NCBI GenBank assembly: GCA_902771725.1
Contig: CACXXT010000009.1
Location: forward strand, 1 to 64,000
Source of the DNA: an uncultured Bacteroidales bacterium
GTDB taxonomy: Bacteria > Bacteroidota > Bacteroidia > Bacteroidales > Bacteroidaceae
Reading direction: 5' to 3'
DNA: 64,000 nt
Below are positions 1 to 9,836 of the stretch, piece by piece (positions within the stretch are counted from its first letter, which is position 1; every line of letters starts with the position of its first letter). The position numbers and the translations under genes are program-made. The notes under the pieces are model-generated. The model did no database searches. It saw only the letters and a list, made by a program, of their open reading frames with translations, and had not been told where the DNA came from.

Positions 1-1635
1 GGCGAGACCTCCCGGTCCTCCACGTCAAGCCCTCCACCCGGCCTCGGTTGTTCCACCCGCGGAGAACTTTCGACCCTCTTTCCCGAAACCCTCCCCTCCA
101 GCCTCATCCAGCGTCTGAATCTGGTATCACTTCCCCAGTCGCTGCACGATTTGCACTATCCTCCTTCTGCCGATGCGCTTCGTCGCGCCACCTATCGCCA
201 GAAATTCGAGGAGCTGTTCTTCATTCAGTTGAATCTCCTGCGCTATACGCGCTTGCGTCAGGAGCAAGTCCACGGACATATCTTTTCCACGGTAGGCACC
301 TACTTCAACACGTTCTACTCCAACTATCTCCCGTTCCAGTTGACTGGAGCCCAGAAGCGTGTGATCCGCGAGATGTGGAGCGACATGAAGTCGGGCAAGC
401 AGATGAATCGTCTGCTTCAGGGCGATGTGGGCTCGGGCAAGACGCTGGTGGCCTTGCTGCTTATGCTAATTGCATTGGGCAACGGCTACCAGGCTTGCAT
501 GATGGCTCCCACCGAAATCCTGGCAGAACAGCACCTGGCAACGTGTCGCGAGTTCCTGAAAGACATGCCCATACGCGTGGAGCTACTCACGGGCAACGTC
601 AAAGGAAAAAAGAAACGCACTCCCATTTTAGAAGGAACGCGCACGGGCGAGGTACAAATCCTCATAGGAACCCATGCCGTGCTGGAAGACACCGTGGAGT
701 TCAATCGTCTTGGCCTCGTCATCATCGACGAGCAGCACCGTTTCGGTGTGGCTCAGCGAGCCCGCCTATGGAAGAAGAGTACTATTCCACCCCATGTCCT
801 CGTTATGACGGCCACGCCCATCCCCCGGACCTTGGCAATGACCCTTTACGGAGACCTTGACGTCAGCGTCATCGACGAACTGCCGCCAGGCCGCAAGCCC
901 ATAGAGACACGGCACTTCTGGACCGAGAAGCCGGAAACACTGTACCGCGGAATTCGTGCAGAGGTAATAAAAGGACGTCAGGTCTATGTCGTCTACCCTC
1001 TCATCAAGGAGAGCGAGAAGATGGACATGCAGGATCTGGAGAACGGCTACGCCCAGCTTTGTGAGGTTTTTCCCAACTTACGCATCGCCAAGGTGCACGG
1101 CCAGATGCGGCCTGCGGAGAAGGATGCCGAGATGGAACGCTTCGTACGCGGTGAGACACAGATACTGGTGGCAACGACGGTCATCGAAGTGGGTGTGAAC
1201 GTACCCAACGCATCGGTAATGGTCATCCAGAACGCCGAACGCTTTGGGCTCGCACAGCTGCATCAGCTTCGCGGACGCGTGGGTCGAGGTGCCGAGCAGA
1301 GCTACTGCATCCTCGTCACCAAATACGAACTGGCCAAGGAAACCAAGCAGCGCATAGACATTATGTGCGAGACTAACGACGGTTTTGAAATCGCCGAAGC
1401 CGACCTGAAGTTCCGAGGACCTGGCGACCTCGAAGGCACACAGCAGAGCGGAGTGGCCTTTGACCTGCACATTGCCAATCTGGCTCGTGACGGACAGCTT
1501 GTGCAGCTGGCACGCGACACCGCCAATCAGATTCTGGACGAAGATCCCGGGCAGAACCTGCGCGAGAACGCACAGATGTGGACTCACTTACGCGAACTGA
1601 ACAAAAACAGCATCGATTGGAGCAACATTTCCTGA
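1..1635 (+). CDS. recG: ATP-dependent DNA helicase RecG, 5'-truncated by the window start
   Basis: RecG is a double-stranded DNA translocase that remodels stalled replication forks and Holliday junctions. The reading frame is open from base 1, so the gene begins upstream; about 544 of the roughly 700 residues usual for the family are present, and the N-terminal wedge domain is mostly missing. Visible motifs are Walker A GDVGSGKT (near bases 421-444), the DEQH box followed by RFG (near 727-747) and QLRGRVGRG in the second helicase lobe (near 1264-1290). The internal ATG at 151 is not the start, because RecG-like sequence continues upstream of it. The first 30 residues are Ser/Pro-rich and could include an insertion. 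Identification is firm; the 5' end cannot be seen. Confidence 0.95.
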   Translation, partial: GETSRSSTSSPPPGLGCSTRGELSTLFPETLPSSLIQRLNLVSLPQSLHDLHYPPSADALRRATYRQKFEELFFIQLNLLRYTRLRQEQVHGHIFSTVGTYFNTFYSNYLPFQLTGAQKRVIREMWSDMKSGKQMNRLLQGDVGSGKTLVALLLMLIALGNGYQACMMAPTEILAEQHLATCREFLKDMPIRVELLTGNVKGKKKRTPILEGTRTGEVQILIGTHAVLEDTVEFNRLGLVIIDEQHRFGVAQRARLWKKSTIPPHVLVMTATPIPRTLAMTLYGDLDVSVIDELPPGRKPIETRHFWTEKPETLYRGIRAEVIKGRQVYVVYPLIKESEKMDMQDLENGYAQLCEVFPNLRIAKVHGQMRPAEKDAEMERFVRGETQILVATTVIEVGVNVPNASVMVIQNAERFGLAQLHQLRGRVGRGAEQSYCILVTKYELAKETKQRIDIMCETNDGFEIAEADLKFRGPGDLEGTQQSGVAFDLHIANLARDGQLVQLARDTANQILDEDPGQNLRENAQMWTHLRELNKNSIDWSNIS

Positions 1636-1715
1636 CCAAAAAGGGATACTTTTGTGTCGTGACAAGACATTTTTGTACGAAAGCCAAGCTATTTGCAGAT
1701 TTTGGCGACGTTTTA

Positions 1716-1747
1716 TTCGGTAGCATCTACTTTTTTTTGTAATTTCG
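1716..1747 (+). promoter_or_regulatory. Possible degenerate Bacteroidota promoter upstream of the 1771 gene
   Basis: TTCG, 20 nt and TAATTTCG (1740-1747) have the spacing of the Bacteroidota -33/-7 promoter, but each box has a C where T or G is expected. It lies 23 nt before the ATG at 1771, in a 135-bp gap holding nothing else I recognise. Confidence 0.35.
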
Positions 1748-1770
1748 TGCCGTAAATCTCACGAACACCT

Positions 1771-3051
1771 ATGAATAGAAGACTTTTTCTGAAGAACCTC
1801 GGGCTCGTGGGCGCCACGTCGCTCGCAGCTACCAGCCCCTGGCTCCGAACCTTTGCCACAGTGGAGGACAGCGCTAAGGAACGTTGCAGACTCGGTATGA
1901 TCGGCCCCGGTTCGCGCGGTCGTTTCCTCCTCAGTTTCCTCGCCGAGAATCCCAAATGTGAAATCGTAGCGTTTGCAGACATTTATCAGCCCTCGCTGGA
2001 CGAGGCGCTGAAGGTCGTGCCCACTGCCAAGACGTATACCGACTACCGACAACTCTTAGAGGACAAGAGTATCGATGGAGTGGTCATTGCCACCCCGCTG
2101 AACACCCACTACCAGATAGCCATGGACGCCTTCGAAGCCGGCAAGCATGTCTACTGCGAGAAGGCCATAGCCTACACGATGGAGCAGACTCTTGCCCTGT
2201 ATCGCCGTCATCTGGAGACGGGCAAGATTTTCTTCACAGGCCAACAGCGCCTTTTTGACCCACGCTACATACAAGTCATGGAGATGGTCCATCAAGGCCT
2301 TTTCGGAGAGGTTGCTGCCATTCATGCCTACTGGAACCGCAACGGCGACTGGCGACGCGAGGTTCCCTCGCCCGAGTTGGAACGCCTGATCAACTGGCGG
2401 CTTTACAGCGCATCGTCCAAGGGACTGATGACCGAGCTGGCATGCCACCAACTGCAAGTCGGAACATGGGCGCTGGGAAAACTGCCTACGCGCGTCATGG
2501 GCTCCGGTGCCATCACCTTCTGGAAAGATGGCCGGGAGGTCTACGACAATGTCCACTGCATCTACGAATTCGACGACGGCAAGCAGATGACCTACGCCAG
2601 CGTCATCAGCAACAAGTTCTACGGCCTGGAGGAGCAGATCCTGGGCAACAAAGGCACCGTGGAACCCGAGCGTGGCAAGTTCTATTTCGAGGACTATGGT
2701 CCGGCACCCGCTCCAGCCTTCGTGCAGATGCTCATGGACTGGGAGGACAAAATCTGGGGTGCCAATCAATTCGCTGGCAGCAGCTGGGATCCCGAAGTAG
2801 CCCGCAACAACCCTGGCGAATGGATATTGGGACAGTCGCCCGAAGCCGACGGCACTTCGCTCCTGACCGAAGCCTTCGTGGAAGCCGTGTGCACTGGACA
2901 GCAGCCACCGCGCATAGCCGAAGAAGGATACTATGCCACTCAGCTCTGCCTCATCGGACACGAGGCCATCGTACAAGGCAAGCCCCTGTCCTTCCCCGAC
3001 GAGATGAAGATTGACTACGAGCCCTATGGGACAAAGAGTTTAAAGATGTGA
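1771..3051 (+). CDS. Gfo/Idh/MocA family oxidoreductase with Tat signal
   Basis: A 426-residue NAD(P)-dependent sugar dehydrogenase-like protein. Residues 1-24 look like a twin-arginine signal (NRRLFLKNLG then an apolar stretch), so it is probably exported folded with its cofactor. The Rossmann motif is IGPGSRG (44-50). The usual EKP motif is EKA (130-132): the proline is replaced, while the second copy at 3472-4914 keeps EKP. It heads a plus-strand group with a small membrane protein, another Tat-type Gfo/Idh/MocA enzyme and a DUF1080 protein. In gut Bacteroides such sets act in an oxidative route that makes 3-keto-glycosides and then breaks them down; that role is inferred here from family and context. 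The substrate is unknown. Confidence 0.88.
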   Translation: MNRRLFLKNLGLVGATSLAATSPWLRTFATVEDSAKERCRLGMIGPGSRGRFLLSFLAENPKCEIVAFADIYQPSLDEALKVVPTAKTYTDYRQLLEDKSIDGVVIATPLNTHYQIAMDAFEAGKHVYCEKAIAYTMEQTLALYRRHLETGKIFFTGQQRLFDPRYIQVMEMVHQGLFGEVAAIHAYWNRNGDWRREVPSPELERLINWRLYSASSKGLMTELACHQLQVGTWALGKLPTRVMGSGAITFWKDGREVYDNVHCIYEFDDGKQMTYASVISNKFYGLEEQILGNKGTVEPERGKFYFEDYGPAPAPAFVQMLMDWEDKIWGANQFAGSSWDPEVARNNPGEWILGQSPEADGTSLLTEAFVEAVCTGQQPPRIAEEGYYATQLCLIGHEAIVQGKPLSFPDEMKIDYEPYGTKSLKM

Positions 3052-3097
3052 AATACAAAACAGAAGATATAAACGCTTAGCCTTCATTCAAAACACC

Positions 3098-3415
3098 ATG
3101 CCATACTTCTATATCCCCACCCGTCGCATCCGAACCGAGTCGCTGTCGCTGCTCGCCTGCTTCGTGATAGCCGTACTACTGAATGTCTACGCCATCGTAA
3201 CCTACGATGCACCCTTCAGTGAACTCTGGACATCCATCCTCTATGTGCTAGAGGCAACCTTTGTGCTCTATGCGGTATGGATTGTACTTCGCCTACTCGT
3301 TTATGGTTTTCTCTGCCTCATCGGCCGCAAGCCCAAAGACGAGCACCACCTCCCCTTCATTCTCCATCGCCACGAACGCGGCTATCGTTCCCACCGACAA
3401 CACCACCACGCATGA
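3098..3415 (+). CDS. Small membrane protein of unknown function
   Basis: I do not recognise this 105-residue protein. Two hydrophobic stretches (about residues 18-36 and 46-76, the second long enough for one or two spans) suggest an inner-membrane protein, followed by a basic, His-rich tail. It starts 46 bp after one Gfo/Idh/MocA gene and ends 56 bp before another, on the same strand, so co-transcription with the first is likely. A -7 promoter box sits just after its stop. The His/Arg tail is probably cytoplasmic. It may instead be a poorly conserved spacer ORF, but the continuous hydrophobic pattern favours a real gene. Confidence 0.6.
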   Translation: MPYFYIPTRRIRTESLSLLACFVIAVLLNVYAIVTYDAPFSELWTSILYVLEATFVLYAVWIVLRLLVYGFLCLIGRKPKDEHHLPFILHRHERGYRSHRQHHHA

Positions 3416-3427
3416 ATCCGAGAATCG

Positions 3428-3435
3428 TATATTTG
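3428..3435 (+). promoter_or_regulatory. -7 promoter box upstream of the second Gfo/Idh/MocA gene
   Basis: TATATTTG matches the Bacteroidota -7 consensus TAnnTTTG exactly and lies 36 nt before the ATG at 3472. I find no TTG at the right distance upstream, so the -33 box is weak or absent. Confidence 0.45.
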
Positions 3436-3471
3436 TAAATTAGTAAAATCGTATAATCTTCAAATATATCT

Positions 3472-4914
3472 ATGACAACCCGCAGAAACTTCCTCAAGAC
3501 CATGGGCGCCGGCGTTGCTGGTATCGCCCTCGGCGGTGTGCCCTCGCTGGCCTCCGCAGCCACTCCCAACCTCATGACTTCCCGCGAGGCCGCAGATGCA
3601 AAGAAAGAAAAGGTGAAGGTCGCCTTCATCGGTATCGGCAATCGCGGCGAACAGGACTTCGACGACTTCCTCCGTACGGGGATGGTCGAAGTCACCGCCC
3701 TCTGTGATGTGGACCTCGACGGAAAGCAGTGCCAGAAAGTGCTGCAGAAATACCCCAACGTCAAGCGGTTCCGCGACTTCCGCGAGCTGTTCGAGAAAGC
3801 TTCCGGCAGCTTCGAAGCCGTAGTGGCTGCCGTGCCCGACCACATCCACTTCCCCATCGCCATGATGGCACTCGCCCACGGCAAGCACATCTACCTGGAG
3901 AAGCCCATGACGCGTACCTTTCTCGAAGCAGAACTCCTCATGCAGATGGCACGCCGTCATCCCGAACTGGCCACCCAAGTAGGCAACCAAGGCCACTCCG
4001 AAGGCAACTACTTCCAGTTCAAGGCGTGGCAGGAGGCAGGCATCATCAAGGATGTCACCGCCGTCACGGCTCACATGAACAACAGCCGTCGCTGGCATCG
4101 TTTCGACCCGAATATCAAACACCTGCCCGAAGCAGAGACCTTGCCGCAGGACATGGACTGGGACACCTGGCTCGGTGCTGCCCAGTGGCATGACTACTCC
4201 GGAAAATACCATCAGGGCGAATGGCGTTCATGGTATGACTTCGGAATGGGAGCCCTCGGTGACTGGGGAGCACACATCCTCGACACCGTTCATGAGTTCC
4301 TGAATCTAGGTCTGCCCTACGAGGTGACGCTGCTCAACCAGAAGGCACACAATGATTTCTTCTTCCCCTACAGCTCCACCATCCTCTTCCGCTTTGGTGC
4401 ACGGGGCAACATGCCGCCCGTGGATATCACGTGGTACGATGGCCTGGACAACCTGCCACCCCTGCCCGAAGGTTATGGCGGCTCGGAGTACAACGCCAAC
4501 ATCCCCAGCACCAACCAGGGCGACACACCACGAGCACAACTCAACCCCGGCAAGATCATCTACTCCCGCGACCTCATCTTCAAGGGCGGCAGCCACGGCA
4601 GCACGCTCAGCATCATCCCCGAAGAGAAGGCTCGCGAGATGCAGAGCCGTCTGCCTGAGGTACCCAAGAGTCCCAGCAACCACCAGCAGAACTTCCTCCT
4701 CGCCTGCATGGGACGCGAGAAGACACGCTCACCCTTCGAAATCAACGGCGTACTCTCGCAGGTCTTCTGCCTCGGCGTCATCGCTCAGCGCCTGAACACC
4801 CAGTTGTTCTTCGACCCGCGCACCAAGCAGTTCACCAACAACGCCTTTGCCAACGCCCTCCTGGCTGGTGGTCTGCCACCACGCAAGGGTTGGGAAGAGT
4901 TCTATAAATTGTAG
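3472..4914 (+). CDS. Gfo/Idh/MocA family oxidoreductase with Tat signal
   Basis: A 480-residue exported dehydrogenase-like protein. It opens with a clear Tat signal (TRRNFLKTMGAG, then an apolar region to about residue 30). The dinucleotide-binding motif IGIGNRG lies at 53-59 and the canonical EKP motif at 143-145. The C-terminal half has the GALGDWGAHILD stretch typical of the large periplasmic Bacteroidota members of this family. The DUF1080 gene follows after 29 bp, so they are probably one transcript. Oxidising a glycoside hydroxyl to a ketone, followed by cleavage by the DUF1080 partner, is the most likely joint reaction; this is inference from family pairing, not a read-out of specificity. 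Confidence 0.9.
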   Translation: MTTRRNFLKTMGAGVAGIALGGVPSLASAATPNLMTSREAADAKKEKVKVAFIGIGNRGEQDFDDFLRTGMVEVTALCDVDLDGKQCQKVLQKYPNVKRFRDFRELFEKASGSFEAVVAAVPDHIHFPIAMMALAHGKHIYLEKPMTRTFLEAELLMQMARRHPELATQVGNQGHSEGNYFQFKAWQEAGIIKDVTAVTAHMNNSRRWHRFDPNIKHLPEAETLPQDMDWDTWLGAAQWHDYSGKYHQGEWRSWYDFGMGALGDWGAHILDTVHEFLNLGLPYEVTLLNQKAHNDFFFPYSSTILFRFGARGNMPPVDITWYDGLDNLPPLPEGYGGSEYNANIPSTNQGDTPRAQLNPGKIIYSRDLIFKGGSHGSTLSIIPEEKAREMQSRLPEVPKSPSNHQQNFLLACMGREKTRSPFEINGVLSQVFCLGVIAQRLNTQLFFDPRTKQFTNNAFANALLAGGLPPRKGWEEFYKL

Positions 4915-4943
4915 TATGAATTACCTAAATAATTGACTTCTAT

Positions 4944-6371
4944 ATGAAAAAATATCTCCTTGCTCTCTGTGCTTCAACGATGTTGCAGACCCTCACCCTT
5001 CCTCTCAAAGCTCAGGAATGGATCCCGCTTTTCAACGGCAAGAACCTCAAGGGCTGGACACAACGCGGCGGCAAAGCCACCTACAAAGTCAAGGACGGAG
5101 CCATCGTCGGCTACTCCAAGACCAATACCGATAACTCCTTCCTCTGCACCAATCATGACTTCGGAGACTTCATCCTGGAATTCGAATTCTTGGTGGACGA
5201 TGCCCTGAACTCCGGTGTACAGCTGCGCAGCCATAGCCTACCCACCTACCAGAATGGTCGCGTCCACGGCTATCAGTTCGAAATCGACCCCGCCCCACGC
5301 GCTTGGACTGGCGGTATCTACGACGAGGCCCGCCGTGGATGGCTCTACCCGATGATTCGCAACAGCGCTGCCCAGACAGCCTTCAAGAATAATCAATGGA
5401 ACCGCGCGCGCGTGGAAGCCGTAGGAAAGAGCATCCGCACCTTTGTCAACGGCATTGCCTGCGCAGACCTCTATGATGCCGCAGATTCCACAGGCTTCAT
5501 CGCTCTGCAAGTCCACAGCATTGGCAAAGATGCCTCCAAGGAGGGAAAGACCATTGCCTGGCGCGACATCCGCATCTGTACCAAGGAAGTATCACGCTTC
5601 TGCACTCCCGCCGACGGTCGCACGCCGCAAGTCAACGGCATGGACAACACCCTCTCGCCCCGCGAGGAAGCCGACGGATGGCGCCTCCTCTGGGACGGCA
5701 AGACCACCGAAGGATGGCGCGGAGCACGCCTCGACCACTTCCCCGAAAACGGATGGAACATCAAGAACGGAGTGCTGACAGTGCAGAAAGCCGGCGGTGG
5801 CGAGAGCACCAACGGAGGCGACATCGTCACCACGCGCAAGTACAAGAACTTCATGCTCAGTGTGGACTTCCAGATTACCCCCGGTGCCAACAGCGGTATC
5901 AAATACTTCGTGGATCCAGGTCTGAACAAAGGCGAAGGCTCGGCCATCGGCTGCGAGTTCCAGATTCTGGACGACGAACGCCACCCCGACGCCAAGCTGG
6001 GTGTCAAGGGCAACCGCAAGCTTGCCTCGCTCTACGACCTCATCCCTGCACCCGAGCAGAAGCCCTTCCACATGAGCGTCTACAACAACGCCCTCGTCAT
6101 CGTCATGGGACGCCATGTGGAGCATTGGCTCAACGGGGTGAAGATTCTGGAGTACAACCGTGACGATCAGGAGTGGAACGCCCTCGTGGCCTACAGCAAG
6201 TACAAAGACTGGCCCAACTTCGGCAACGCTGCCGAAGGCCACATCCTCCTGCAAGACCACGGCGACGAAGTTCACTTCAAGAACATCAAGATCCGTGAGT
6301 TGCCCGACCAGATGCCCAATCGCGGACAATGGAATGGACGCGGCAACGGCCAGCGTCGGCGTCAGCGCTAA
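4944..6371 (+). CDS. Secreted two-domain DUF1080 (3-keto-disaccharide hydrolase-like) protein
   Basis: A 475-residue protein with a Sec signal peptide (about 1-24, ending LPLKAQ) and two DUF1080 jelly-roll domains related to 3-keto-disaccharide hydrolases: one near residues 26-215, opening [13 protein letters not shown], and one near 247-460, opening [13 protein letters not shown]. Both domains carry the family pattern of a Trp-rich opening and a late [13 protein letters not shown] strand. Two domains in one chain is longer than the single-domain form. It is the last gene of the group and is followed by a strong hairpin terminator. With the two upstream oxidoreductases it fits extracytoplasmic oxidation and cleavage of glycosides. 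The C-terminal 20 residues are Gly/Arg/Gln-rich and low in complexity. Confidence 0.9.
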   Translation: MKKYLLALCASTMLQTLTLPLKAQEWIPLFNGKNLKGWTQRGGKATYKVKDGAIVGYSKTNTDNSFLCTNHDFGDFILEFEFLVDDALNSGVQLRSHSLPTYQNGRVHGYQFEIDPAPRAWTGGIYDEARRGWLYPMIRNSAAQTAFKNNQWNRARVEAVGKSIRTFVNGIACADLYDAADSTGFIALQVHSIGKDASKEGKTIAWRDIRICTKEVSRFCTPADGRTPQVNGMDNTLSPREEADGWRLLWDGKTTEGWRGARLDHFPENGWNIKNGVLTVQKAGGGESTNGGDIVTTRKYKNFMLSVDFQITPGANSGIKYFVDPGLNKGEGSAIGCEFQILDDERHPDAKLGVKGNRKLASLYDLIPAPEQKPFHMSVYNNALVIVMGRHVEHWLNGVKILEYNRDDQEWNALVAYSKYKDWPNFGNAAEGHILLQDHGDEVHFKNIKIRELPDQMPNRGQWNGRGNGQRRRQR

Positions 6372-6383
6372 CTCCCAATCATC

Positions 6384-6419
6384 GTACCTCGCGGCAAGAC
6401 TGCGAGGTACATTATTTTT
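6384..6419 (+). terminator. Rho-independent terminator after the DUF1080 gene
   Basis: A perfect 9-bp stem (GTACCTCGC at 6384-6392, GCGAGGTAC at 6402-6410) with a 9-nt loop is followed by ATTATTTTT. It begins 13 nt after the stop codon at 6371. Confidence 0.85.
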
Positions 6420-6464
6420 CACTACATCCCACCAATCATTATTCCCGACTCCTACATTTAAATC

Positions 6465-7262
6465 TTGCCCCACCTCTTTCGATCAGCCCCCTCGCAGAAC
6501 CGCTACTACGCCTGGTTCTCCGCCCTGCATACCCGCATAGACCTCCTGCTCCTCGGCTCCCTTTCCGAGTCGGAGTTCGAGACTGCGGAAACTGCCGTGC
6601 GCTCAGAACTTCTCGCCGTGGAACACCTGGGCAACCGCTTCGACCCCGGCAGCGAGCTCTCCCGCGCCGTCCGCTCCTCCATCCCCGCTCCCTCTCTGAG
6701 TCCTGTTTTCGGCGGTTCGTCCGCCGCCCCCCCCTTCGCCGAGCACTCCCCCTCTCCCCTCCTCTCCCCTGCCCTCTTCAACCTCCTCTCCCGTTGCCTT
6801 CAAGCCCACCGCGAAACCGGTGGTCTCTTCGACATCACCGTCAACTCCCCCGACTTCGTCCCCGGTCTCATCAACTCCGTGGAGCTCATTCCCGACAACG
6901 ACAGCGGAAGCGGCTACCTCCGCCTCCACAATGCTTCCATCATCCTCGACCTCTCCGGCATCCTCAAGGGCTACGCCCTCGAACGCCTGCGCCTTCTCCT
7001 GCCCGAATTCGGCGTCACCGACGCCCTCATCAACCTCGGCAACAGCAGCATCCTCAGCCTTGGCCAGAATCCCTCCGACATCCCTCCCGGCCACTGCCTC
7101 ACCACCTCCGGCAACGCCACTGCCGACCGCCGTCACATCCGCAATCCCCTCACCGGCCATTTCGTCAACGGCCAGCGGCAGGTTTCGGTCACGACCGCCG
7201 ATGCCGTCGAAGGTGAAATCCAGGCCACCACGCGCTTCATTCTTTCGGCAATAGAGGCATAA
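6465..7262 (+). CDS. Divergent ApbE-like (FAD:protein FMN transferase family) protein
   Basis: The 265-residue frame resembles ApbE, which attaches FMN to periplasmic proteins. Recognisable parts are FDPGSELSR (near 57-65), ETGGLFDITV, LDLSGILKGYALERL (compare the usual SGIAKGYAVD) and a C-terminal TTADAVEGE stretch. It has no signal peptide or lipobox, and INLGNSSILSLG replaces the usual INLGGN, so the active site may be altered. Residues about 75-100 are a Pro/Ser/Ala-rich insertion whose DNA (6710-6726) forms a CGGCGG/CCGCCG hairpin. An in-frame stop just upstream leaves TTG at 6465 as the earliest start; no ATG fits. It precedes feoB but has its own spacing and no shared promoter. Confidence 0.65.
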   Translation: MPHLFRSAPSQNRYYAWFSALHTRIDLLLLGSLSESEFETAETAVRSELLAVEHLGNRFDPGSELSRAVRSSIPAPSLSPVFGGSSAAPPFAEHSPSPLLSPALFNLLSRCLQAHRETGGLFDITVNSPDFVPGLINSVELIPDNDSGSGYLRLHNASIILDLSGILKGYALERLRLLLPEFGVTDALINLGNSSILSLGQNPSDIPPGHCLTTSGNATADRRHIRNPLTGHFVNGQRQVSVTTADAVEGEIQATTRFILSAIEA

Positions 7263-7330
7263 GCCATCACTATATTTGATGATTTTGGCCCTTTAAGTAG
7301 GTATTTTGTGGCGAACATTCCATGAAAGCA

Positions 7331-7361
7331 TTGCACAAATAATCACTTTGCACTATTTTTG
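7331..7361 (+). promoter_or_regulatory. Promoter of the feoAB gene
   Basis: TTG (7331-7333), 20 nt, then TATTTTTG (7354-7361) fits TTG-N20-TAnnTTTG exactly. It places the transcript start near 7368, 15 nt before the ATG at 7383. That rules out the TTG at 7359, which lies inside the -7 box, as the translation start. Confidence 0.75.
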
Positions 7362-7382
7362 CAAGCAAAAATACGCAAAAGC

Positions 7383-9803
7383 ATGAAACTATCAGATTTA
7401 AATACAGGTGAACATGGAATCATTGTGAAGGTGAGCGGCCATGGCGGATTCCGCAAACGCATCATCGAAATGGGCTTCATTGCCGGTCAGGATGTGGAGG
7501 TGCTGCTGAATGCACCCCTGCAAGACCCTGTGAAGTACCGCATCATGGGCTACGAAGTGAGTCTGCGGCACGACGAGGCAGCCATGATTGAAGTCGTGGG
7601 ACAGACCGAGGCCGGAAAGGAAACGGCAGACGAAAGCCACGAGCCGCTGACCTTGGAACACATCGGCGAGGAACAGCTGCGAGCCGCAGCCCGACGCCAC
7701 CACCACACCATCAACGTGGCCCTCGTGGGTAATCCGAACTGCGGAAAGACCTCGCTGTTCAACTTTGCCAGCGGAGCCCACGCACACGTGGGGAATTACT
7801 CGGGCGTCACCGTAGATGCCACCGAGGCCAAGGCCACTTTCGGAGAATACACCTTCAACCTCACAGACCTCCCGGGAACCTATTCCCTGTCGTGCTACTC
7901 GCCGGAGGAACTGTACGTGCGGGAACATCTGACGGAGAACATGCCGGACGTCGTCATCAACGTTATCGACTCCTCCAATTTCGAGCGGAACCTCTATCTG
8001 ACAACACAGCTCGTGGATATGAATGTGCGTATGGTATGCGCCCTGAATATGTTCGATGAGTTCGAAAAGCGAGGCGACACGGTGAACATCGACGTGCTGC
8101 AGACCCTGATGGGTGTGCCCATGGTGCCGACATCCTTCAAGAGCGGTCGCGGCGTCGATGAACTCTTCAGGACTGTCATTTCCGTCTACGAAGGCCAGAA
8201 CAAGGTGGCACGCCACCTGCATATCAACTATGGACATGAGATAGAGGATGGCATAGCACACATCCAGCAATACCTCAAGGCCGACGAGCACATCAGCCAG
8301 CGCTATTCCACACGTTACCTCAGCCTGAAGCTACTGGAGAACGACCGCCACGCCACAGAATACATCTGCAGGCACCTGTTGGAAGAGCACAATACAGAGG
8401 ACCGCGACAAATTATTGGAAGCGCGCGACAGGGCTGCCGCACGTGTGCTCGAAGAGACCGGGGACGATGCCGAGACCGCCATCATGGATGCCAAGTACGG
8501 ATTCATCTATGGTGCACTGGCCGAAGCGGAATTCCAGACCGGAACCAAAGAAGACACCTACCGATGGACTCACTTCATCGACAACGTCCTCTCGAACAAA
8601 TACCTGGGATTCCCCATCTTCTTCCTCATCCTGTTCATCATGTTCCAGACGACGTTCACCCTCGGACAATACCCCATGGACTGGATAGAAGCCGGCGTCG
8701 CATGGCTGGGAGAATGGATTGGAACGTCCATGGCCGAAGGTCCCTTGCGCTCCATGCTCATCGATGGAGTCATTGGAGGCGTGGGAAGCGTCATCGTCTT
8801 CCTACCCCAGATCCTCATCCTTTACTTCTTCATCTCGATGATGGAAGACTCGGGCTACATGAGCCGTGCAGCCTTCATCATGGACAAACTGATGCATCGC
8901 ATGGGGCTGCATGGCAAGTCATTCATCCCCCTGGTAATGGGATTTGGATGCAATGTCCCTGCTGTGATGGCCACACGCACCATCGAGAGCCGGCGCTCGC
9001 GCCTGATTACGATGATGATTCTTCCGTTCATGTCGTGCTCCGCGCGCCTACCTATATATATAATGATTGTCGGCACCTTCTTTGCGGCACAGTGGCGCTC
9101 ATGGGTGATGATATCTCTCTATGCTGTGGGCATAGCAGTTTCCGTCATTATCTCCCGGCTGTTCTCCCGTTTTGTCATCCCCGGCGAGGACACGCCCTTT
9201 GTCATGGAACTCCCACCTTATCGCTGGCCCACCGCAAAGGCCATAGCCCGCCACACGTGGGAGAAAGGCAAGGAGTACCTGAAGAAGATGGGAGGCATCA
9301 TCCTTGTGGCCAGTATCATCGTATGGGCCCTGAGCTACTTCGGACCGTCTGCGTCTGCTAACATCGGCACTGCTGAAAACATGGAACAGAGCTACATCGG
9401 CCGCATGGGACAGGCCATCGAGCCGGCCTTCGCCCCGCAAGGTTTCAACTGGAAACTCGACGTCAGCCTCATCGCAGGCGTGGGTGCCAAAGAGATTGTG
9501 GCTTCCACGATGGGTGTTCTCTACTCGGGGGACGACAGCTTCGGCGACGACGACTCCTTCAGCGAGGACACTGGCAAATACATCCGTCTGCGCCAGCAGA
9601 TGTCTGCCGACGGACTCACGCCCCTCACAGCCTATGCCTACCTCTTGTTCATCCTGCTCTACTTCCCCTGTCTGGCTACTATCGTTGCCATCAAGAACGA
9701 GACTGGCAGCTGGCGCTGGGCACTCTTTGCTGCGGCCTACACCACCCTCGTCGCCTGGATCGTCTCCGCGGCAGTAGTACAAGGCGGCCAGCTTTTCTGT
9801 TAA
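7383..9803 (+). CDS. feoB: Fused FeoA-FeoB ferrous iron transporter
   Basis: This inner-membrane protein imports Fe(II). From the ATG at 7383 it has 806 residues: an SH3-like FeoA domain (1-75), a linker, the G domain, and the FeoB membrane domain. G1 is GNPNCGKT (116-123), G3 is DLPGTYSLS and G4 is NMFDE. The membrane part keeps GFGCNVPAVMATR and FMSCSARLPIY, the Cys-containing gate segments. FeoA-FeoB fusion is common in Bacteroidota. A consensus promoter overlaps the alternative TTG at 7359, which settles the start. A Cys-rich FeoB-associated peptide follows after 33 bp. No Fur box was identified by eye, though iron control is likely. Confidence 0.96.
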   Translation: MKLSDLNTGEHGIIVKVSGHGGFRKRIIEMGFIAGQDVEVLLNAPLQDPVKYRIMGYEVSLRHDEAAMIEVVGQTEAGKETADESHEPLTLEHIGEEQLRAAARRHHHTINVALVGNPNCGKTSLFNFASGAHAHVGNYSGVTVDATEAKATFGEYTFNLTDLPGTYSLSCYSPEELYVREHLTENMPDVVINVIDSSNFERNLYLTTQLVDMNVRMVCALNMFDEFEKRGDTVNIDVLQTLMGVPMVPTSFKSGRGVDELFRTVISVYEGQNKVARHLHINYGHEIEDGIAHIQQYLKADEHISQRYSTRYLSLKLLENDRHATEYICRHLLEEHNTEDRDKLLEARDRAAARVLEETGDDAETAIMDAKYGFIYGALAEAEFQTGTKEDTYRWTHFIDNVLSNKYLGFPIFFLILFIMFQTTFTLGQYPMDWIEAGVAWLGEWIGTSMAEGPLRSMLIDGVIGGVGSVIVFLPQILILYFFISMMEDSGYMSRAAFIMDKLMHRMGLHGKSFIPLVMGFGCNVPAVMATRTIESRRSRLITMMILPFMSCSARLPIYIMIVGTFFAAQWRSWVMISLYAVGIAVSVIISRLFSRFVIPGEDTPFVMELPPYRWPTAKAIARHTWEKGKEYLKKMGGIILVASIIVWALSYFGPSASANIGTAENMEQSYIGRMGQAIEPAFAPQGFNWKLDVSLIAGVGAKEIVASTMGVLYSGDDSFGDDDSFSEDTGKYIRLRQQMSADGLTPLTAYAYLLFILLYFPCLATIVAIKNETGSWRWALFAAAYTTLVAWIVSAAVVQGGQLFC

Positions 9804-9836
9804 TTACTCCATCTGTTAACCATTCATCATCCATCC

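Noticed and set aside
7359..7382. TTG start for FeoAB giving 8 extra residues
   Set aside because: The codon overlaps the -7 box of the promoter; ATG 7383 starts the normal FeoA sequence.
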